Below are positions 1-9,513 of a stretch of DNA of 64,000 nt, piece after piece (the first letter of the stretch is position 1; each line of letters opens with the position of its first letter). The translations under genes were made by a program, and so were the position numbers. This DNA comes from Longibacter salinarum (lineage in GTDB: Bacteria; Bacteroidota; Rhodothermia; Rhodothermales; Salinibacteraceae), in assembly GCF_002554795.1 (NCBI RefSeq), contig NZ_PDEQ01000006.1, forward strand, positions 186,001-250,000, read 5' to 3'. A model generated the notes under the pieces. That model did no database searches and had not been told where the DNA came from. It worked only from the letters and a program-made list of their open reading frames with translations.

Positions 1-416
1 TGCTTGGGGTTGAAGATCTGCAGCGTCATGAACACCATGAACAGGGCGATCACCTTCGCGGCCGTGGAGTCCAGCGAAACTCGTCTCCACATTACAGCGG
101 CAATAAAAAGAATGAGCGTAAGCGCGGGACCGACGAGCAGAATCGGATCATTCCCTGACCACCCCGATATCGGCACGAGAAGACGGCGAAGGTCTCCGAG
201 AAGTGTTAGGTAGATAAGCAGCGCGAGAATCGCGAGTCGCACGTTCTTGAGCGCGATTCCAAAAAGAATCAAACCGCATGTGCCTGCCACAACAAGGCGA
301 ACGTGTCCTGCATCAATGAGCACTGTAATCGTCGCAGCGCCGAGAAACATAGCGACGACAATCGCAAGGCGTAGCCAGCGTTCGCGCGACATGGTGAGGG
401 AGCTTAGCGTGGTCAT
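1..416 (-). CDS. N-terminal part of a polytopic membrane protein, possibly an O-antigen ligase/polymerase-like protein (runs off the window)
   Basis: Translating the minus strand from the ATG at 416 gives an open frame to the window edge. The product has at least three hydrophobic segments, including stretches reading LRLAIVVAMFLGAAT, LAILALLIYLTLLGDL and ILLVGPALTLILFIAAVMW. The start overlaps the stop of the upstream glycosyltransferase in an ATGA arrangement, which supports this start; a second in-frame ATG lies at 392. The position at the end of a polysaccharide cluster and the multi-pass N-terminus fit a Wzy/WaaL-like polymerase or ligase, but the diagnostic loop and C-terminus are outside the window. 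Translation as a membrane protein is secure; the polymerase assignment is inference. Confidence 0.7.
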   Translation of the reverse strand, partial: MTTLSSLTMSRERWLRLAIVVAMFLGAATITVLIDAGHVRLVVAGTCGLILFGIALKNVRLAILALLIYLTLLGDLRRLLVPISGWSGNDPILLVGPALTLILFIAAVMWRRVSLDSTAAKVIALFMVFMTLQIFNPK

Positions 417-1579
417 CGTGCTAGGGTAGGCCGAGGGGAGGGGACGTCAACGGCATCTGTCGTCTCAGCGATAAGCAACTCGTTGATTCTGGAGGCGAAG
501 GCTTTCACGGAAAAGCTGCGGGCTCGAATCGCTGCATTGTGCGCAACGCGGTCCGAAAACTCTGCGTCGCCGAAGTACCGAACTATCGCTTTTGCCATGG
601 CCTCAGCGTCACCATACGGCGTAAGAAGGCCGGTTTGGCCATGCTCGATGACTTCGGTCGGTCCGGCTGTATCGGAGGCAATAACCGGTCGAGCAGACGC
701 CATGGCTTCGATCACGACAATGCCGAACGGCTCACGGTCTGATGCGTGGACGACGACATCGGCTGCGTGCATCCAGTCGCGAACGTTGGACTGAAATCCG
801 ACCATGTGGATAGACTCCTCGAGGTTTCTCCGTTGAATCAGATCCTTGAGGTACTGCGGGTACTCCGGCTCTAGATCGTGCTTCCCTCCAACCACAATCC
901 CTTGAACATCGGGATAGTCCTGCCGGACTTGATCGATACTCTCGATGAAAACATGCATGCCTTTCCAGCGCTGAAGCCGGCCGACGATAACAGCCGTTGG
1001 CGCAGTTTCGTCCAGTCCAAGGCGTCGTCGGATGGCGCTGCGGTGTTCAGGTCCAGGTGCAAAGTGTCTAACATCTGTCCCGGGGTGCACGACTGCGGTC
1101 CGACGGTGCGGGAAGAGAGCCGCCTGGGCTTTGGCGCCGGCGTTCGAACACGTCAGGACGCGACGGGCGGGAATGGCGGTTGCGAGTCGGTCCATCCAGT
1201 GGACATCCGCGGGCAAACCGAGCTGGAACCAGAAGGCGGGGCAGCCGAGCGTAAACGCTGCTGGACCTCCATACACGTGCCCCTTGCTCATCCAGCCGAG
1301 AATGCCCCGCGCTTGAACGTCTTTTCCAAGCTCAACGAGCTGGCGAATCGTCCGCCCATATGACATCACATGGCGGAGGCGTCCAGCAGGAAAAACGTGC
1401 GTATCGGACCACTCCGACCGGCACTCGTCCACCATGGGGCCATCTTCGAGGAAGACCACATGCCAGTGGATCGTTGTGGGAGCGGCTTCCGGCGGCGTGG
1501 TAACGAGTTGTTTAAGCATTAACTCCGCTCCGCCTCGCTGCTCCGCCAAAGGCATTACGACGATCACGTCTACTGTCAT
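413..1579 (-). CDS. Glycosyltransferase, GT4 family
   Basis: A 388-residue GT-B glycosyltransferase predicted to add a sugar to a growing surface polysaccharide at the cytoplasmic membrane face. The N-terminal domain has the glycine-rich QRGGAE turn (residues 14-19). The C-terminal nucleotide-sugar domain has VGRLQRWKG (199-207), with the expected Arg and Lys, and the GT4 E-x7-E motif EPFGIVVIE at 283-291. Length is normal for GT4. It overlaps both neighbours by 4 bases (stop on the start of the membrane protein at 416, start on the stop of the next GT at 1576), which indicates translational coupling in one operon. Donor and acceptor cannot be read from the sequence. Confidence 0.92.
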   Translation of the reverse strand: MTVDVIVVMPLAEQRGGAELMLKQLVTTPPEAAPTTIHWHVVFLEDGPMVDECRSEWSDTHVFPAGRLRHVMSYGRTIRQLVELGKDVQARGILGWMSKGHVYGGPAAFTLGCPAFWFQLGLPADVHWMDRLATAIPARRVLTCSNAGAKAQAALFPHRRTAVVHPGTDVRHFAPGPEHRSAIRRRLGLDETAPTAVIVGRLQRWKGMHVFIESIDQVRQDYPDVQGIVVGGKHDLEPEYPQYLKDLIQRRNLEESIHMVGFQSNVRDWMHAADVVVHASDREPFGIVVIEAMASARPVIASDTAGPTEVIEHGQTGLLTPYGDAEAMAKAIVRYFGDAEFSDRVAHNAAIRARSFSVKAFASRINELLIAETTDAVDVPSPRPTLAR

Positions 1580-2772
1580 GGCAGGGAGGATTCGATGAGA
1601 GGGGAGGGTGTCGTGGCATCGTTTGGGTTTGTTGGAATCGCTCGTTCGAGTGAGTCCATGAAACGGGGGACTGTGATGCGAAAGTCGTACGTTTCATTGT
1701 ACAGCCGGCGTCCCGCTTGACCTATCGTTTTTCGTCGACGTGTGTCTTCATAAAGCTCGGATGCTCGGGCACCGAAAGACGCTGGATCGTCGGCGGGGGC
1801 GAGACAAAAGGCCGTTCCGTCAGCTTCAATCAGGGCTTGATCCGTGAGGTGGCCTCGAGTGCCCAGTGTTGGCACGGCGTGCTGGAGGCCGGCCATAAAT
1901 GATCCGCGTCTAGACGAGATGCCGTCCGGAAATGGCGTCAGATGAAGGTCCATGATCTGCAGGTGACGCGAAACGTCTTCGGCGGGAAGACGGCCGGCGT
2001 CAACGATGCAATGTGCCGGTAACATTTGCTTAAGTTCGGTCCCATTCGGGCCCACGTAGAGAAGCACAGGATCTTGTTCTCCTCGTGACTGTGCCCGGCG
2101 TCGAATTGCCTGGACGGCCGCGTCGATGTGGTCAATGAGTCGGCCACGAAGGGTGCCAAAGAAACCAATGACGAATCGGTCATCAGAGAGCTCAAGGAAT
2201 TGCTTCAGGTCTGTTGAGCGTTCATTGACGAGGGGTATATTCGATCCGATTGGAAAATGGCAGACGGGTGTATCTTCGAACCAGTCATTGTATCTATCCA
2301 CCCAGGGAGCAATGGAAAAATAGATCCGGTCTGCCACTCGTCCCAGAGCCCGAAATTGTGCCCGCTGCCACACGCTCATTATGGCAAACTTCCAAGAGAT
2401 TGCCGGTACGAAGTCCTCGTGGGCCATCCAGGCAATTCCGATGGATGGATCTGTTCGTTTGAGGCGGTGGAGTGCCCAGGGAAGAAACGGATTCAACCCC
2501 CATCGACCATAACTGAACTGATTGAATTGAACGAGCAGCCAGTCGGGCGGGTCAGAGAGAACCGTTTCGATAAACTCGCTGGTGCGCCAGATGGGTTGAG
2601 TCGCGAAGGCGTTGCGGCAGACGCGAACATCTGGGATAGGGGTGACCTCCGATGCCGCTGTGAGCACCCTCACGTCCGCACGAGAGGTCATCTCTCGCGC
2701 GATCCTCGAGGTATGATCGCCGATCCCGTCTAATGATGGAGGCAATGTGGGGAAGAGGATGTCGATGCGCAC
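1576..2772 (-). CDS. Glycosyltransferase, GT4-like
   Basis: A 398-residue GT-B-type glycosyltransferase. The N-terminus (ILFPTLPPSLDGIGDHTSRI) is the usual first strand and glycine loop of GT4 enzymes that bind the acceptor. The middle contains VIGFFGTLRGRLIDH, matching the start of the nucleotide-sugar-binding half. The second E-x7-E Glu is not obvious; the corresponding area reads SSRRGSFMAGLQHAVPTLGT, so this is a divergent member. The start appears to be GTG at 2772 because no ATG lies nearby in frame. It overlaps the downstream GT4 gene by 4 bases. Substrate unknown. Confidence 0.85.
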   Translation of the reverse strand: MRIDILFPTLPPSLDGIGDHTSRIAREMTSRADVRVLTAASEVTPIPDVRVCRNAFATQPIWRTSEFIETVLSDPPDWLLVQFNQFSYGRWGLNPFLPWALHRLKRTDPSIGIAWMAHEDFVPAISWKFAIMSVWQRAQFRALGRVADRIYFSIAPWVDRYNDWFEDTPVCHFPIGSNIPLVNERSTDLKQFLELSDDRFVIGFFGTLRGRLIDHIDAAVQAIRRRAQSRGEQDPVLLYVGPNGTELKQMLPAHCIVDAGRLPAEDVSRHLQIMDLHLTPFPDGISSRRGSFMAGLQHAVPTLGTRGHLTDQALIEADGTAFCLAPADDPASFGARASELYEDTRRRKTIGQAGRRLYNETYDFRITVPRFMDSLERAIPTNPNDATTPSPLIESSLP

Positions 2773-2808
2773 GGGACCCGAAGTGGTGGGGAAAGGAGAA
2801 GTGTGAGC

Positions 2809-3969
2809 TTACGAGGCGATAGCGTGCTTGGCTGGATAGCAGTCGAGGACCACATTCCAAAACCGCCGACGCTGCTCCTCGATGCGGAAGCGCGATTCGG
2901 CTAATTCAAGCGCTCCCTTCACGACGTGCGCACGCCGCTCTGGAATGGAACGCACGGCCGAGAGGATGTCCTTCGGATCGAGGGACTCGGAGAGAATGCC
3001 GGCGTCGTGTCGTCGGAGCAGGTCTGCGGCGGCGGACTGTTCGGGTCCGTGATACAGAATCGGAACCCCGGACGCTACGTAGGTGATCATCTTTGTTGAT
3101 AGGCTGAACCGGACAAACGTACTGAACTCGCTGTCGAATGGGAGAGGCAGATATAAAGCGTCTGCTTCGGCTATTTCTCGTTCTACGTCATCTTGCGTAC
3201 CCCAACCGAGAACGTCGACCGGGACCGATCCGGTCGTTAGTTCGAATGGGATGCTCCCTCGGACGGTCAGTCGCACGTCAAGGCTAGAGTCGGACGCTTT
3301 TAAGCGCTCTAAAGCGAGAACCAACGCCTGAAATGGTTCACGATACGTCATGTGCACCGAGCCCATGAAGTAGAGATGGAAGGAACCGTCGTGGGCGCTC
3401 CGTGGCGCGGGTTGAATGGTGTGAACGCCATCTGTTACGACGGAGTATTGTCGGTCCCCGTAGCGGTTGTTGTAGGCCTGTCCCATTGCATCCGATATCA
3501 CCATTCGAGCGTCCGATTTACGCCAAACAGTAGCTAGGCGCTTCATGGCCTGCGTTAAGTAAACACGATCCTGGAGGTTGTACGTCAGATCGTCGTGGAC
3601 CGTGAGGATATACGGAAGGCCGAGGTCACGGGACACGAGGTACGCATCCCAAAAGTCGATTCCATGGGGGATAGCGTGAATCAGCTTGACGTCCTGTTCG
3701 ATGCAAAGCGACCGAAGTTGCTGACGAAACTGCGGGCGATAAGCGAGCGTGACGGCGGAAATCGGATACGACAGTCGCGTATGCTCAATACGTCCGAAGT
3801 AGGGACGCACGGGAAGGTGCCGTTCTCGCTCTGTGTCCATCTCGTTGGGCGCCTGCGGGCTCGTACACACGCTCAGAATCGGTACGGGTGCGCCCTCAAA
3901 GAGCGATCGGAGGATACGAGCACCGCCACCCGGAGACGCAAGTCCAAATGGCTGAACAGAAAGAATCAT
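2809..3969 (-). CDS. Glycosyltransferase, GT4-like
   Basis: A 386-residue protein with GT-B features. The N-terminus (SVQPFGLASPGGGARILRSL) has the glycine-rich acceptor loop. LHAI-type and HDDLTYNL segments follow in the first domain, then YFMGSVHMTYREPFQAL in the position of the C-terminal nucleotide-binding strand. It is shifted from the classic GT4 consensus, so family membership is by overall layout. It lies 8 bases downstream of the epimerase stop and 36 bases upstream of the next GT start, consistent with one operon. Probable role: sugar transfer in surface-glycan assembly. Confidence 0.8.
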   Translation of the reverse strand: MILSVQPFGLASPGGGARILRSLFEGAPVPILSVCTSPQAPNEMDTERERHLPVRPYFGRIEHTRLSYPISAVTLAYRPQFRQQLRSLCIEQDVKLIHAIPHGIDFWDAYLVSRDLGLPYILTVHDDLTYNLQDRVYLTQAMKRLATVWRKSDARMVISDAMGQAYNNRYGDRQYSVVTDGVHTIQPAPRSAHDGSFHLYFMGSVHMTYREPFQALVLALERLKASDSSLDVRLTVRGSIPFELTTGSVPVDVLGWGTQDDVEREIAEADALYLPLPFDSEFSTFVRFSLSTKMITYVASGVPILYHGPEQSAAADLLRRHDAGILSESLDPKDILSAVRSIPERRAHVVKGALELAESRFRIEEQRRRFWNVVLDCYPAKHAIAS

Positions 3970-3977
3970 AGGGGCAT

Positions 3978-5045
3978 TCAGGTTTTGAGCTGTGCCAGCC
4001 GCGACGCCCAGCTTTCATGGATCTCTCCGAAGATGTCGTCGAGCGATTTGCTGATATCCCATGACGGGTAGTGGGATCGCATTTTCGTGAGGTCGGAGAT
4101 ATAGCAGATATGGTCACCCGAGCGGTTTTGCTCGTCGTAATCATACAGCATTTCTTTTCCGGAAATAGACTCAATTATCGAGAACGCCTCGAGAATCGAG
4201 CAACTGTTTTCCCGGCCGCCGCCGAGGTTGTATACCTCTGCCGTCCGCGGCGCTTCGATGAATGCCTCCATGAATCGCGCAACGTCCAGTGAATGGATGT
4301 TGTCGCGTACCTGCTTCCCCTTGTAGCCGAAAATCGTGTACTTTCGGCCGATCATATTGCATTTGACGAGATAGCTCAGAAACCCATGTAGTTCGACACC
4401 TGAGTGGTTCGGACCGGTTAAGCACCCGCCGCGAAGACAGGCCGTTTTCATGTCGAAGTAGCGTCCGTACTCTTGTACCATTACGTCGGCAGCCACCTTC
4501 GAGGCGCCGAAGAGCGAGTGTTTTGATTGGTCAATTGGAAAGGTCTCTGAAATGCCGTTCGCGAAATCACGGTCCGCGTAGTCGTATCGCGTTTCCGTTT
4601 CGACGAGGTCAAGCGTATTGGGTCGATCGCCGTAGACCTTGTTCGTCGACATATGCACGAACGGGCTTTGCGGCGTGAACCGGCGTGTTGCTTCGAGCAA
4701 GTTCAGCGTCCCAACGGCGTTCGTGTCGAAGTCGTCGAACGGAATAGCTGCTGCTCGGTCATGAGAGGGTTGAGCGGCCGAATGGACGATCGCGGTCGGT
4801 CGAAGGTGGTCAATCAGGTTCAGCACGCCCTCTCGATTCCGGATATCGAGTTCGTGGTGCGTGAAGTCCTTAAGCGTCGACTCCAGTCGGTGCTGGTTCC
4901 ATCGTGTATCTCCTTCGGCACCGAAGAATTCGCGTCGCAAGTTTGCGTCGACACCGTGCACCGCCCATCCTCGCTTTGAGAAGTACGTGCATACCTCAGA
5001 TCCAATGAGTCCAGATGAGCCGGTAACAAGTAGTTTTCTAGGCAT
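3978..5045 (-). CDS. NAD-dependent sugar-nucleotide epimerase/dehydratase, CDP-paratose 2-epimerase-like
   Basis: A 355-residue extended SDR. The Rossmann glycine motif is GSSGLIG (residues 9-15). The [18 protein letters not shown] segment (33-50) resembles CDP-paratose/tyvelose 2-epimerases. The STNKVYGD motif (133-140) carries the catalytic Ser/Thr region. The position of the usual catalytic YxxxK reads F179-GAS-K183, so Phe stands where Tyr is expected; related sequences in this subgroup are remembered to share this. The frame extends to 5153, but the ATG at 5045 places the Rossmann motif at the proper distance, and this start overlaps the sulfotransferase stop by 8 bases. It probably supplies a modified nucleotide sugar to the glycosyltransferases. 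Exact substrate unknown. Confidence 0.88.
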   Translation of the reverse strand: MPRKLLVTGSSGLIGSEVCTYFSKRGWAVHGVDANLRREFFGAEGDTRWNQHRLESTLKDFTHHELDIRNREGVLNLIDHLRPTAIVHSAAQPSHDRAAAIPFDDFDTNAVGTLNLLEATRRFTPQSPFVHMSTNKVYGDRPNTLDLVETETRYDYADRDFANGISETFPIDQSKHSLFGASKVAADVMVQEYGRYFDMKTACLRGGCLTGPNHSGVELHGFLSYLVKCNMIGRKYTIFGYKGKQVRDNIHSLDVARFMEAFIEAPRTAEVYNLGGGRENSCSILEAFSIIESISGKEMLYDYDEQNRSGDHICYISDLTKMRSHYPSWDISKSLDDIFGEIHESWASRLAQLKT

Positions 5046-5805
5046 TTGAGGTTGATGTTGGGGCGGAACGGGTCGGTGAGGGCGCGACGGTTTGCTGTGT
5101 TTGGATCCGTCTTTGAAAGAGCTCGCATGCAAATTCGTAGAGCTCCATGTCAAGCTGGTGACTTTCGATCAATGTTCGACGCGTCTGCTCGGACAATCCA
5201 TTGATGGTGGGACGGGCGCGCGTCTGTTTGTGTCTTCTTCCGGTTTCATCAGCCGGCGGATCAGCAGGAAAGCCAAGGGCACGGGAGACGTGTGCCGCCG
5301 AGGTCGCGAACTCTTCCTTGATCCCGAAAGCGATGTACCGATGCTCAAGATTGTATTTGGCACGGTCGAGCATTCGCTTCTCGAACCATGGCTGACCGAT
5401 GTACCGCCGCATCAGTTCGTATTCCATTCCTGCCAGCATCTGCGTCATCTCATTTTGGAATCGAGGCATGGAGTAGAAATCGGAAATCGAATTCCTTCGT
5501 GCAATATCGTAGAGCGTGTGTTCGCAGAGAGCCGGGTCGCACTGGAGGATGAAGTGGTAGGCCGAAATGGCTCTGTCTACAGGTTGCCGAAGCATGGTCA
5601 CGTAGCGGCAGGGCCGACGAGTGAGACGATGAAGCCCGAACGCTCGATGGCCTGTGACAACGCGGTGATCGGGTCGAAGAGATCGCCGGAAGGAGAGGAG
5701 CGAAGTTTGTGAAAGGATCTCGTTCGGCTCGACGTTCGGGTGGAAGACCCGACGGAAGAAGCTCGTGCCTGCGGTCTTGGGTATATGAGTGAAAATGGTC
5801 AGCAT
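5038..5805 (-). CDS. Sulfotransferase family protein (heparan-sulfate-type, Sulfotransfer_2-like)
   Basis: A 255-residue PAPS-dependent sulfotransferase. The 5'-phosphosulfate-binding loop [13 protein letters not shown] is at residues 7-19 and the 3'-phosphate-binding segment [11 protein letters not shown] at 73-83; both are typical of carbohydrate sulfotransferases. It would transfer sulfate from PAPS to a sugar hydroxyl. Within this glycosyltransferase cluster it implies a sulfated polysaccharide. Length fits the family. The stop overlaps the epimerase start by 8 bases. A second, unrelated sulfotransferase lies at 9514-10464. Confidence 0.9.
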   Translation of the reverse strand: MLTIFTHIPKTAGTSFFRRVFHPNVEPNEILSQTSLLSFRRSLRPDHRVVTGHRAFGLHRLTRRPCRYVTMLRQPVDRAISAYHFILQCDPALCEHTLYDIARRNSISDFYSMPRFQNEMTQMLAGMEYELMRRYIGQPWFEKRMLDRAKYNLEHRYIAFGIKEEFATSAAHVSRALGFPADPPADETGRRHKQTRARPTINGLSEQTRRTLIESHQLDMELYEFACELFQRRIQTQQTVAPSPTRSAPTSTSNA

Positions 5806-5904
5806 CGGTCACGTCGGAGTAGAGTTGCCGAATGAGGTCAGGAGCCAGCGTCAAGTCAGGCCCTCGCGGCCGCGTTGCACGCAGTGGACGGGAGGGGCAG
5901 ACCT

Positions 5905-6921
5905 TCACCATCCGGCAAGGCGAAGAAGGGCCTGGACACTGCGCACCGTGGTAGAGTGCATATTGGATTGCGTCTGAGAAAGCCAACGGTGAATCTGCCG
6001 CTCGAACGGTCCCCGCGGGTCGGAAAGGTCACCGTTGCTGGGCATGCCGAGCTCGCGGCTTGTTTCACGCCAGTCCACGTCCCAGATATCGATTTTTCGA
6101 AAGGTGTCCGGCCCATGGTCGTGAAGCATCTCTACGACGGATTCGTCCCAGTGGTAGGGCGCGTCGTTCTCAATCGTGCGCATATCGATTCCGCGCTGTT
6201 CGTAGCCATCCAGCCAGTCGTCTGCGAGTGGCTTCATGTTCTGGATATCGGCGTGCATGAAATTGTACTGCCGATAAATCGTGACAGGTCGCTTGTCGGG
6301 CTTGTTGACTCGTTCCCAGCATTGATACCAGCGCTGCTTACTAAGCATGCGCTCCCAGTTGGCGTACTGATAGTGAAGCACATGGATAGATTCAGCATGC
6401 TGCCATGGGGCATCCGGCGGCACCGGGACGCGCGGACTGTGAATTAGCTCTCCCTCATGGGCGGCACCATCATCGACGTATCCGAATGGTTTGGATTCAT
6501 TGTCCAGCCATCCTCCAGCTACATCAGGGCCGACGTTCACCCACCGAAATCCGAGGACGGTACCAGGTGGAGAGTGGATGAGCGTGTCCCACTCGGGATG
6601 ACTCATCCAGTTGGCTGTCAAAATCTCGTCGGCATCGAGAGCGATCATAACACGTTGCCGATCGCCGATATCGATTCGCCGCGCTTCGTCGATTAAGAGA
6701 CGCTGACGGCCGGCCTCATCGTATCCCGGGAAGGGATTGTCGACGACATGGACCTTGTCGAATGTTTTGGCGATCGCGCGGCTGTTGTCGTCCGAGTGTT
6801 GGTCGGCCACGACGATATGGTCGGCCCAGGTTGAGGCACACTGAAGAAACCGGTCGAGAATCCATGCCTCATTCTTGACCGGCGTCATGCAGATGAGGGC
6901 AGGTCGGGGGGAGCGGCTCAT
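5905..6921 (-). CDS. Glycosyltransferase, GT2 family
   Basis: A 338-residue GT-A enzyme. The N-terminus has MTPVKNEAWILDRFL (residues 12-26), the usual first strand and helix of GT2, then VVADQHSDDNS (38-48). IALDADE at 93-99 holds the DxD metal and nucleotide site. The frame extends upstream to a TTG at 6942, but the ATG at 6921 is preferred. It probably adds a single sugar to a surface glycan. It lies 99 bases downstream of the sulfotransferase start side and 45 bases after the epimerase stop in the same direction. Donor unknown. Confidence 0.9.
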   Translation of the reverse strand: MSRSPRPALICMTPVKNEAWILDRFLQCASTWADHIVVADQHSDDNSRAIAKTFDKVHVVDNPFPGYDEAGRQRLLIDEARRIDIGDRQRVMIALDADEILTANWMSHPEWDTLIHSPPGTVLGFRWVNVGPDVAGGWLDNESKPFGYVDDGAAHEGELIHSPRVPVPPDAPWQHAESIHVLHYQYANWERMLSKQRWYQCWERVNKPDKRPVTIYRQYNFMHADIQNMKPLADDWLDGYEQRGIDMRTIENDAPYHWDESVVEMLHDHGPDTFRKIDIWDVDWRETSRELGMPSNGDLSDPRGPFERQIHRWLSQTQSNMHSTTVRSVQALLRLAGW

Positions 6922-6966
6922 AGCGGGGAAGAAGAGCGCCAACGGGGGAGCGAGAACAGTTGCCTC

Positions 6967-7920
6967 CTAAGCAATGACGGGAAGTTTCTCGTGCGTGAGC
7001 AGCTTCGACAATCCCTCTTCGAGACGATGTTGGGCTCGGATGCCAGTGAGTGCTAAAAGTCGGGTAGTGTCCGCTCGTTGGTGCAGCTTGTCGACAGATC
7101 GTTTGCGATTTGCCCGCTGACGAATCGTAATATCGATTCCGGTCAGCTCACGAAGAATATCGATGATGTCTTCCGCCGAATATTCGACCCCGGTCCCCAC
7201 GTTGGTGACGGCATACCCGTTCTTGCGGTCGGTCAGATCGGCCATGGCGGCGGCGATGAGAAGTTCAGCGACGTCTTCGGCGTAGATGTAGTCGCGTTTC
7301 GTATGGATATTACCAAGGGGGACCACCGGCCCTGCATGCAGACTCTCTATGATGTGGGGAATGAGATGAGGATTGGTTTCGTAGGCCCCATATGTATTGA
7401 ATAGCCGAGCAGCGACGACCTGCAGGTCTGTTGTCCGCGCGACGTGTTCGCAGACATTCTCCGTGAGAAGCTTACTCAAGCCATAAACATCCACGGGCTC
7501 ATGGGGAAGATCTTCGGAGATGAGATCATCGACGCTTGGGTATATCGCGCCGCTGGAGGCCACAACCGCGGTCGTAACACCATGTTGTGCTGCGACGTCC
7601 AAGACGATGTTCGTTCCCTCTACGTTGACGCGTAGTGTTTCGTCGGGATTCTCATTACAGAAGGGGATAAAGTGATGCGCGGCCATGTGGAAGACATGGG
7701 TCGGCTGAAACGTGCTCATCGCTTGCTGAACAGCGGCTCGATCCAAGATGTCATCTTCAAACACGTCGATATCAGACGCGAACTCGGCGATGTTTTCTGG
7801 GGTGCCCGCGCAGAAATTGTCATACACTGCGACGTCGTATGAACGGTTTAAGCACTGTTTTGCGATCCAGCGCCCAATGAATCCGGCACCGCCGGTGATG
7901 AAGATTCGTGCTTGCGTCAT
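6967..7920 (-). CDS. NAD-dependent epimerase/dehydratase, UDP-glucose 4-epimerase-like
   Basis: A 317-residue extended SDR. It has TGGAGFIG (residues 9-16) for NAD binding, AYDN-type acidic strand end VYDNF (33-37), the catalytic Ser region ASSGAIY (121-127) and intact YGLSK (Y146, K150). Together these define a functional sugar-nucleotide epimerase or dehydratase. It is the first gene of the downstream transcription block: 319 bases with a terminator-like hairpin separate it from the next upstream gene. It likely provides a nucleotide sugar for the cluster. Substrate cannot be assigned from sequence alone. Confidence 0.9.
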   Translation of the reverse strand: MTQARIFITGGAGFIGRWIAKQCLNRSYDVAVYDNFCAGTPENIAEFASDIDVFEDDILDRAAVQQAMSTFQPTHVFHMAAHHFIPFCNENPDETLRVNVEGTNIVLDVAAQHGVTTAVVASSGAIYPSVDDLISEDLPHEPVDVYGLSKLLTENVCEHVARTTDLQVVAARLFNTYGAYETNPHLIPHIIESLHAGPVVPLGNIHTKRDYIYAEDVAELLIAAAMADLTDRKNGYAVTNVGTGVEYSAEDIIDILRELTGIDITIRQRANRKRSVDKLHQRADTTRLLALTGIRAQHRLEEGLSKLLTHEKLPVIA

Positions 7921-8239
7921 GTTGGAAGGTCAGGTCGGTCCGAAGGAGATCAAGGCACTTCGAAAGTACTGCGAGACGACGGCTTGGCGCACACACCTGT
8001 GGATGATTCGGAAGGGGGATTGCGTGCGGTGACGGTCATCCTCAAGTGCGGCTCGGATGATAATTAGAATCCAAAGCTGCGAACTCGCTGCGCCATTGGT
8101 CCGCACGGATAATATTCTTTGTCCACTGTATGCGCATGCGCGTGGGTACGGAGAAAACGCAAAACGGTCCGGCCCACCTGATGGGGGCCGGACCGTTCTT
8201 GTAATCGATTGCGATCACGTCATGCAGAGCGAAGCCCCG
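7921..8239. other. Intergenic region inside the polysaccharide locus
   Basis: 319 bases without a credible gene. It holds the strong hairpin at 8161-8199, which ends the upstream block, and an AT-rich patch around 8105-8120 (ATAATATTC). A promoter for the epimerase block must lie between the hairpin and 7920 if the hairpin terminates transcription; no confident promoter motif was identified. Confidence 0.6.
8161..8199 (-). terminator. Intrinsic terminator-like hairpin downstream of the GT4 gene
   Basis: The arms AACGGTCCGGCCC and GGGCCGGACCGTT pair almost perfectly around a short loop. Read on the minus strand, the stem is followed by a T-rich TTTTGCGTTTTC tract. It lies 41 bases past the stop of the 8240-9496 gene, so it would end the upstream part of the polysaccharide operon. 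Confidence 0.75.
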
Positions 8240-9496
8240 TTAGACGGAAATGGCATTTCTCGACTGATCCTGGTTCCATGTCGATGGGGCGTTCTGCACA
8301 GATTGGTACACCGCTTCTAGCTTGTCTACCAGCGAGTCGACGGAGAACTTATTCTGAACGAGCATGCGACCATTTTCTCCCATTTGTTTCGAGCGATCGG
8401 GGTGATCCAAAACGAATGAGATGCCCTCAGCGACACTGGTGGCCGTTTGGTCAACAACAATGCCTCCATCATTGCCTTCAATCAGGGCATCGAGACCATG
8501 AGCAGGACCGCCGATGACGGGCTTTCCGTAGCTCCATGCCTCAAGATAAACAGCAGGCAATATCTCAAACTTTGATGGCATGCAAAAGATGTCGCACGCG
8601 GCGTACGCATCGGCCTTCTCTTGCTTTGACACGAATCCAAGCACGTGAAGCCGAGGATCTGTGCTGGAAAGCCGTTCTTTAGCGTCATCGGAGACTGGAC
8701 CGACGAATACGAACTGTACATCTGGATTCCGTTTCCATACGATTGGCGCAGCCTCCTCCATGGCCTTTACGCCTTTGTATTCGACCATTCGTCCGACGAA
8801 GAGGACGACAGGTCGATCTCCCAGATCGTGTTGACGGCGAAATTCGGAACCATCGGATGTCGGGGGCAAGAGCGGCACAACGCCGTAGAGGTGAATCCGA
8901 TCGCGTGCGACGCCGAGATTGACCAACATCTCCTGGTCCGTTTCCAGAAGAGCGAGGACGGCGTCGGATCGCCTGTAGTACGCGACGCTATCGGGGTCGT
9001 CCCCGTGCTGCCCGGGATGAACATACGGGGTGACCACAAACGGGATGTCCAATTGTTGCGCCATGTGTTGCGCCGTCCACCCCAGGTAGCCGCCGGCAAT
9101 CGAGTGGACGACATCAACATCCTTCATTAACTGCCGAAATCGCTCCTCGTACACGCGTCGGAAGAACGGATACCCGAAACGTCGAAGCGCGTGATACTTG
9201 TATCGACCGAGCCTGGGGATGGCACGGGTGGCGATTGGAAGCATCCGAAGCCGGTCCATCAGCGAAGGAGTAAGCGCATGAACCGTGACATCGCCGTCGT
9301 CGAACCCGGTCGCGGAGGGAAGAAACAAACTGTCTTCTAGTACGCCGAGACGCTTAGGGAGGTCGACGTCGTCGAACTGGGCTGCCGCGACCTCCACATG
9401 ATCCCGTTTAGCGAGCTCATTCATAACGAGACGCGTCTGGGTCTCTACGCCGCCGACGTAGGGATGATATCGCTGCGCTACGAGAAGTACATTCAT
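8240..9496 (-). CDS. Glycosyltransferase, GT4 family
   Basis: A 418-residue GT-B enzyme. The N-terminus VAQRYHPYVGGVETQTRLVM has the canonical GT4 glycine loop with the GGVE motif. The C-terminal half starts with VVLFVGRMVEYKGVKAMEEA, carrying the conserved Arg and Lys. The E-x7-E region reads EILPAVYLEAWSYGKPVIG, matching the family. Length is normal. It is the last gene before the hairpin at 8161-8199 and lies 17 bases after the sulfotransferase stop, so it ends the upstream transcription block. Predicted to build the surface polysaccharide at the inner membrane. Confidence 0.93.
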   Translation of the reverse strand: MNVLLVAQRYHPYVGGVETQTRLVMNELAKRDHVEVAAAQFDDVDLPKRLGVLEDSLFLPSATGFDDGDVTVHALTPSLMDRLRMLPIATRAIPRLGRYKYHALRRFGYPFFRRVYEERFRQLMKDVDVVHSIAGGYLGWTAQHMAQQLDIPFVVTPYVHPGQHGDDPDSVAYYRRSDAVLALLETDQEMLVNLGVARDRIHLYGVVPLLPPTSDGSEFRRQHDLGDRPVVLFVGRMVEYKGVKAMEEAAPIVWKRNPDVQFVFVGPVSDDAKERLSSTDPRLHVLGFVSKQEKADAYAACDIFCMPSKFEILPAVYLEAWSYGKPVIGGPAHGLDALIEGNDGGIVVDQTATSVAEGISFVLDHPDRSKQMGENGRMLVQNKFSVDSLVDKLEAVYQSVQNAPSTWNQDQSRNAISV

Positions 9497-9513
9497 GGCA
9501 CGTCGGAGGCTGG

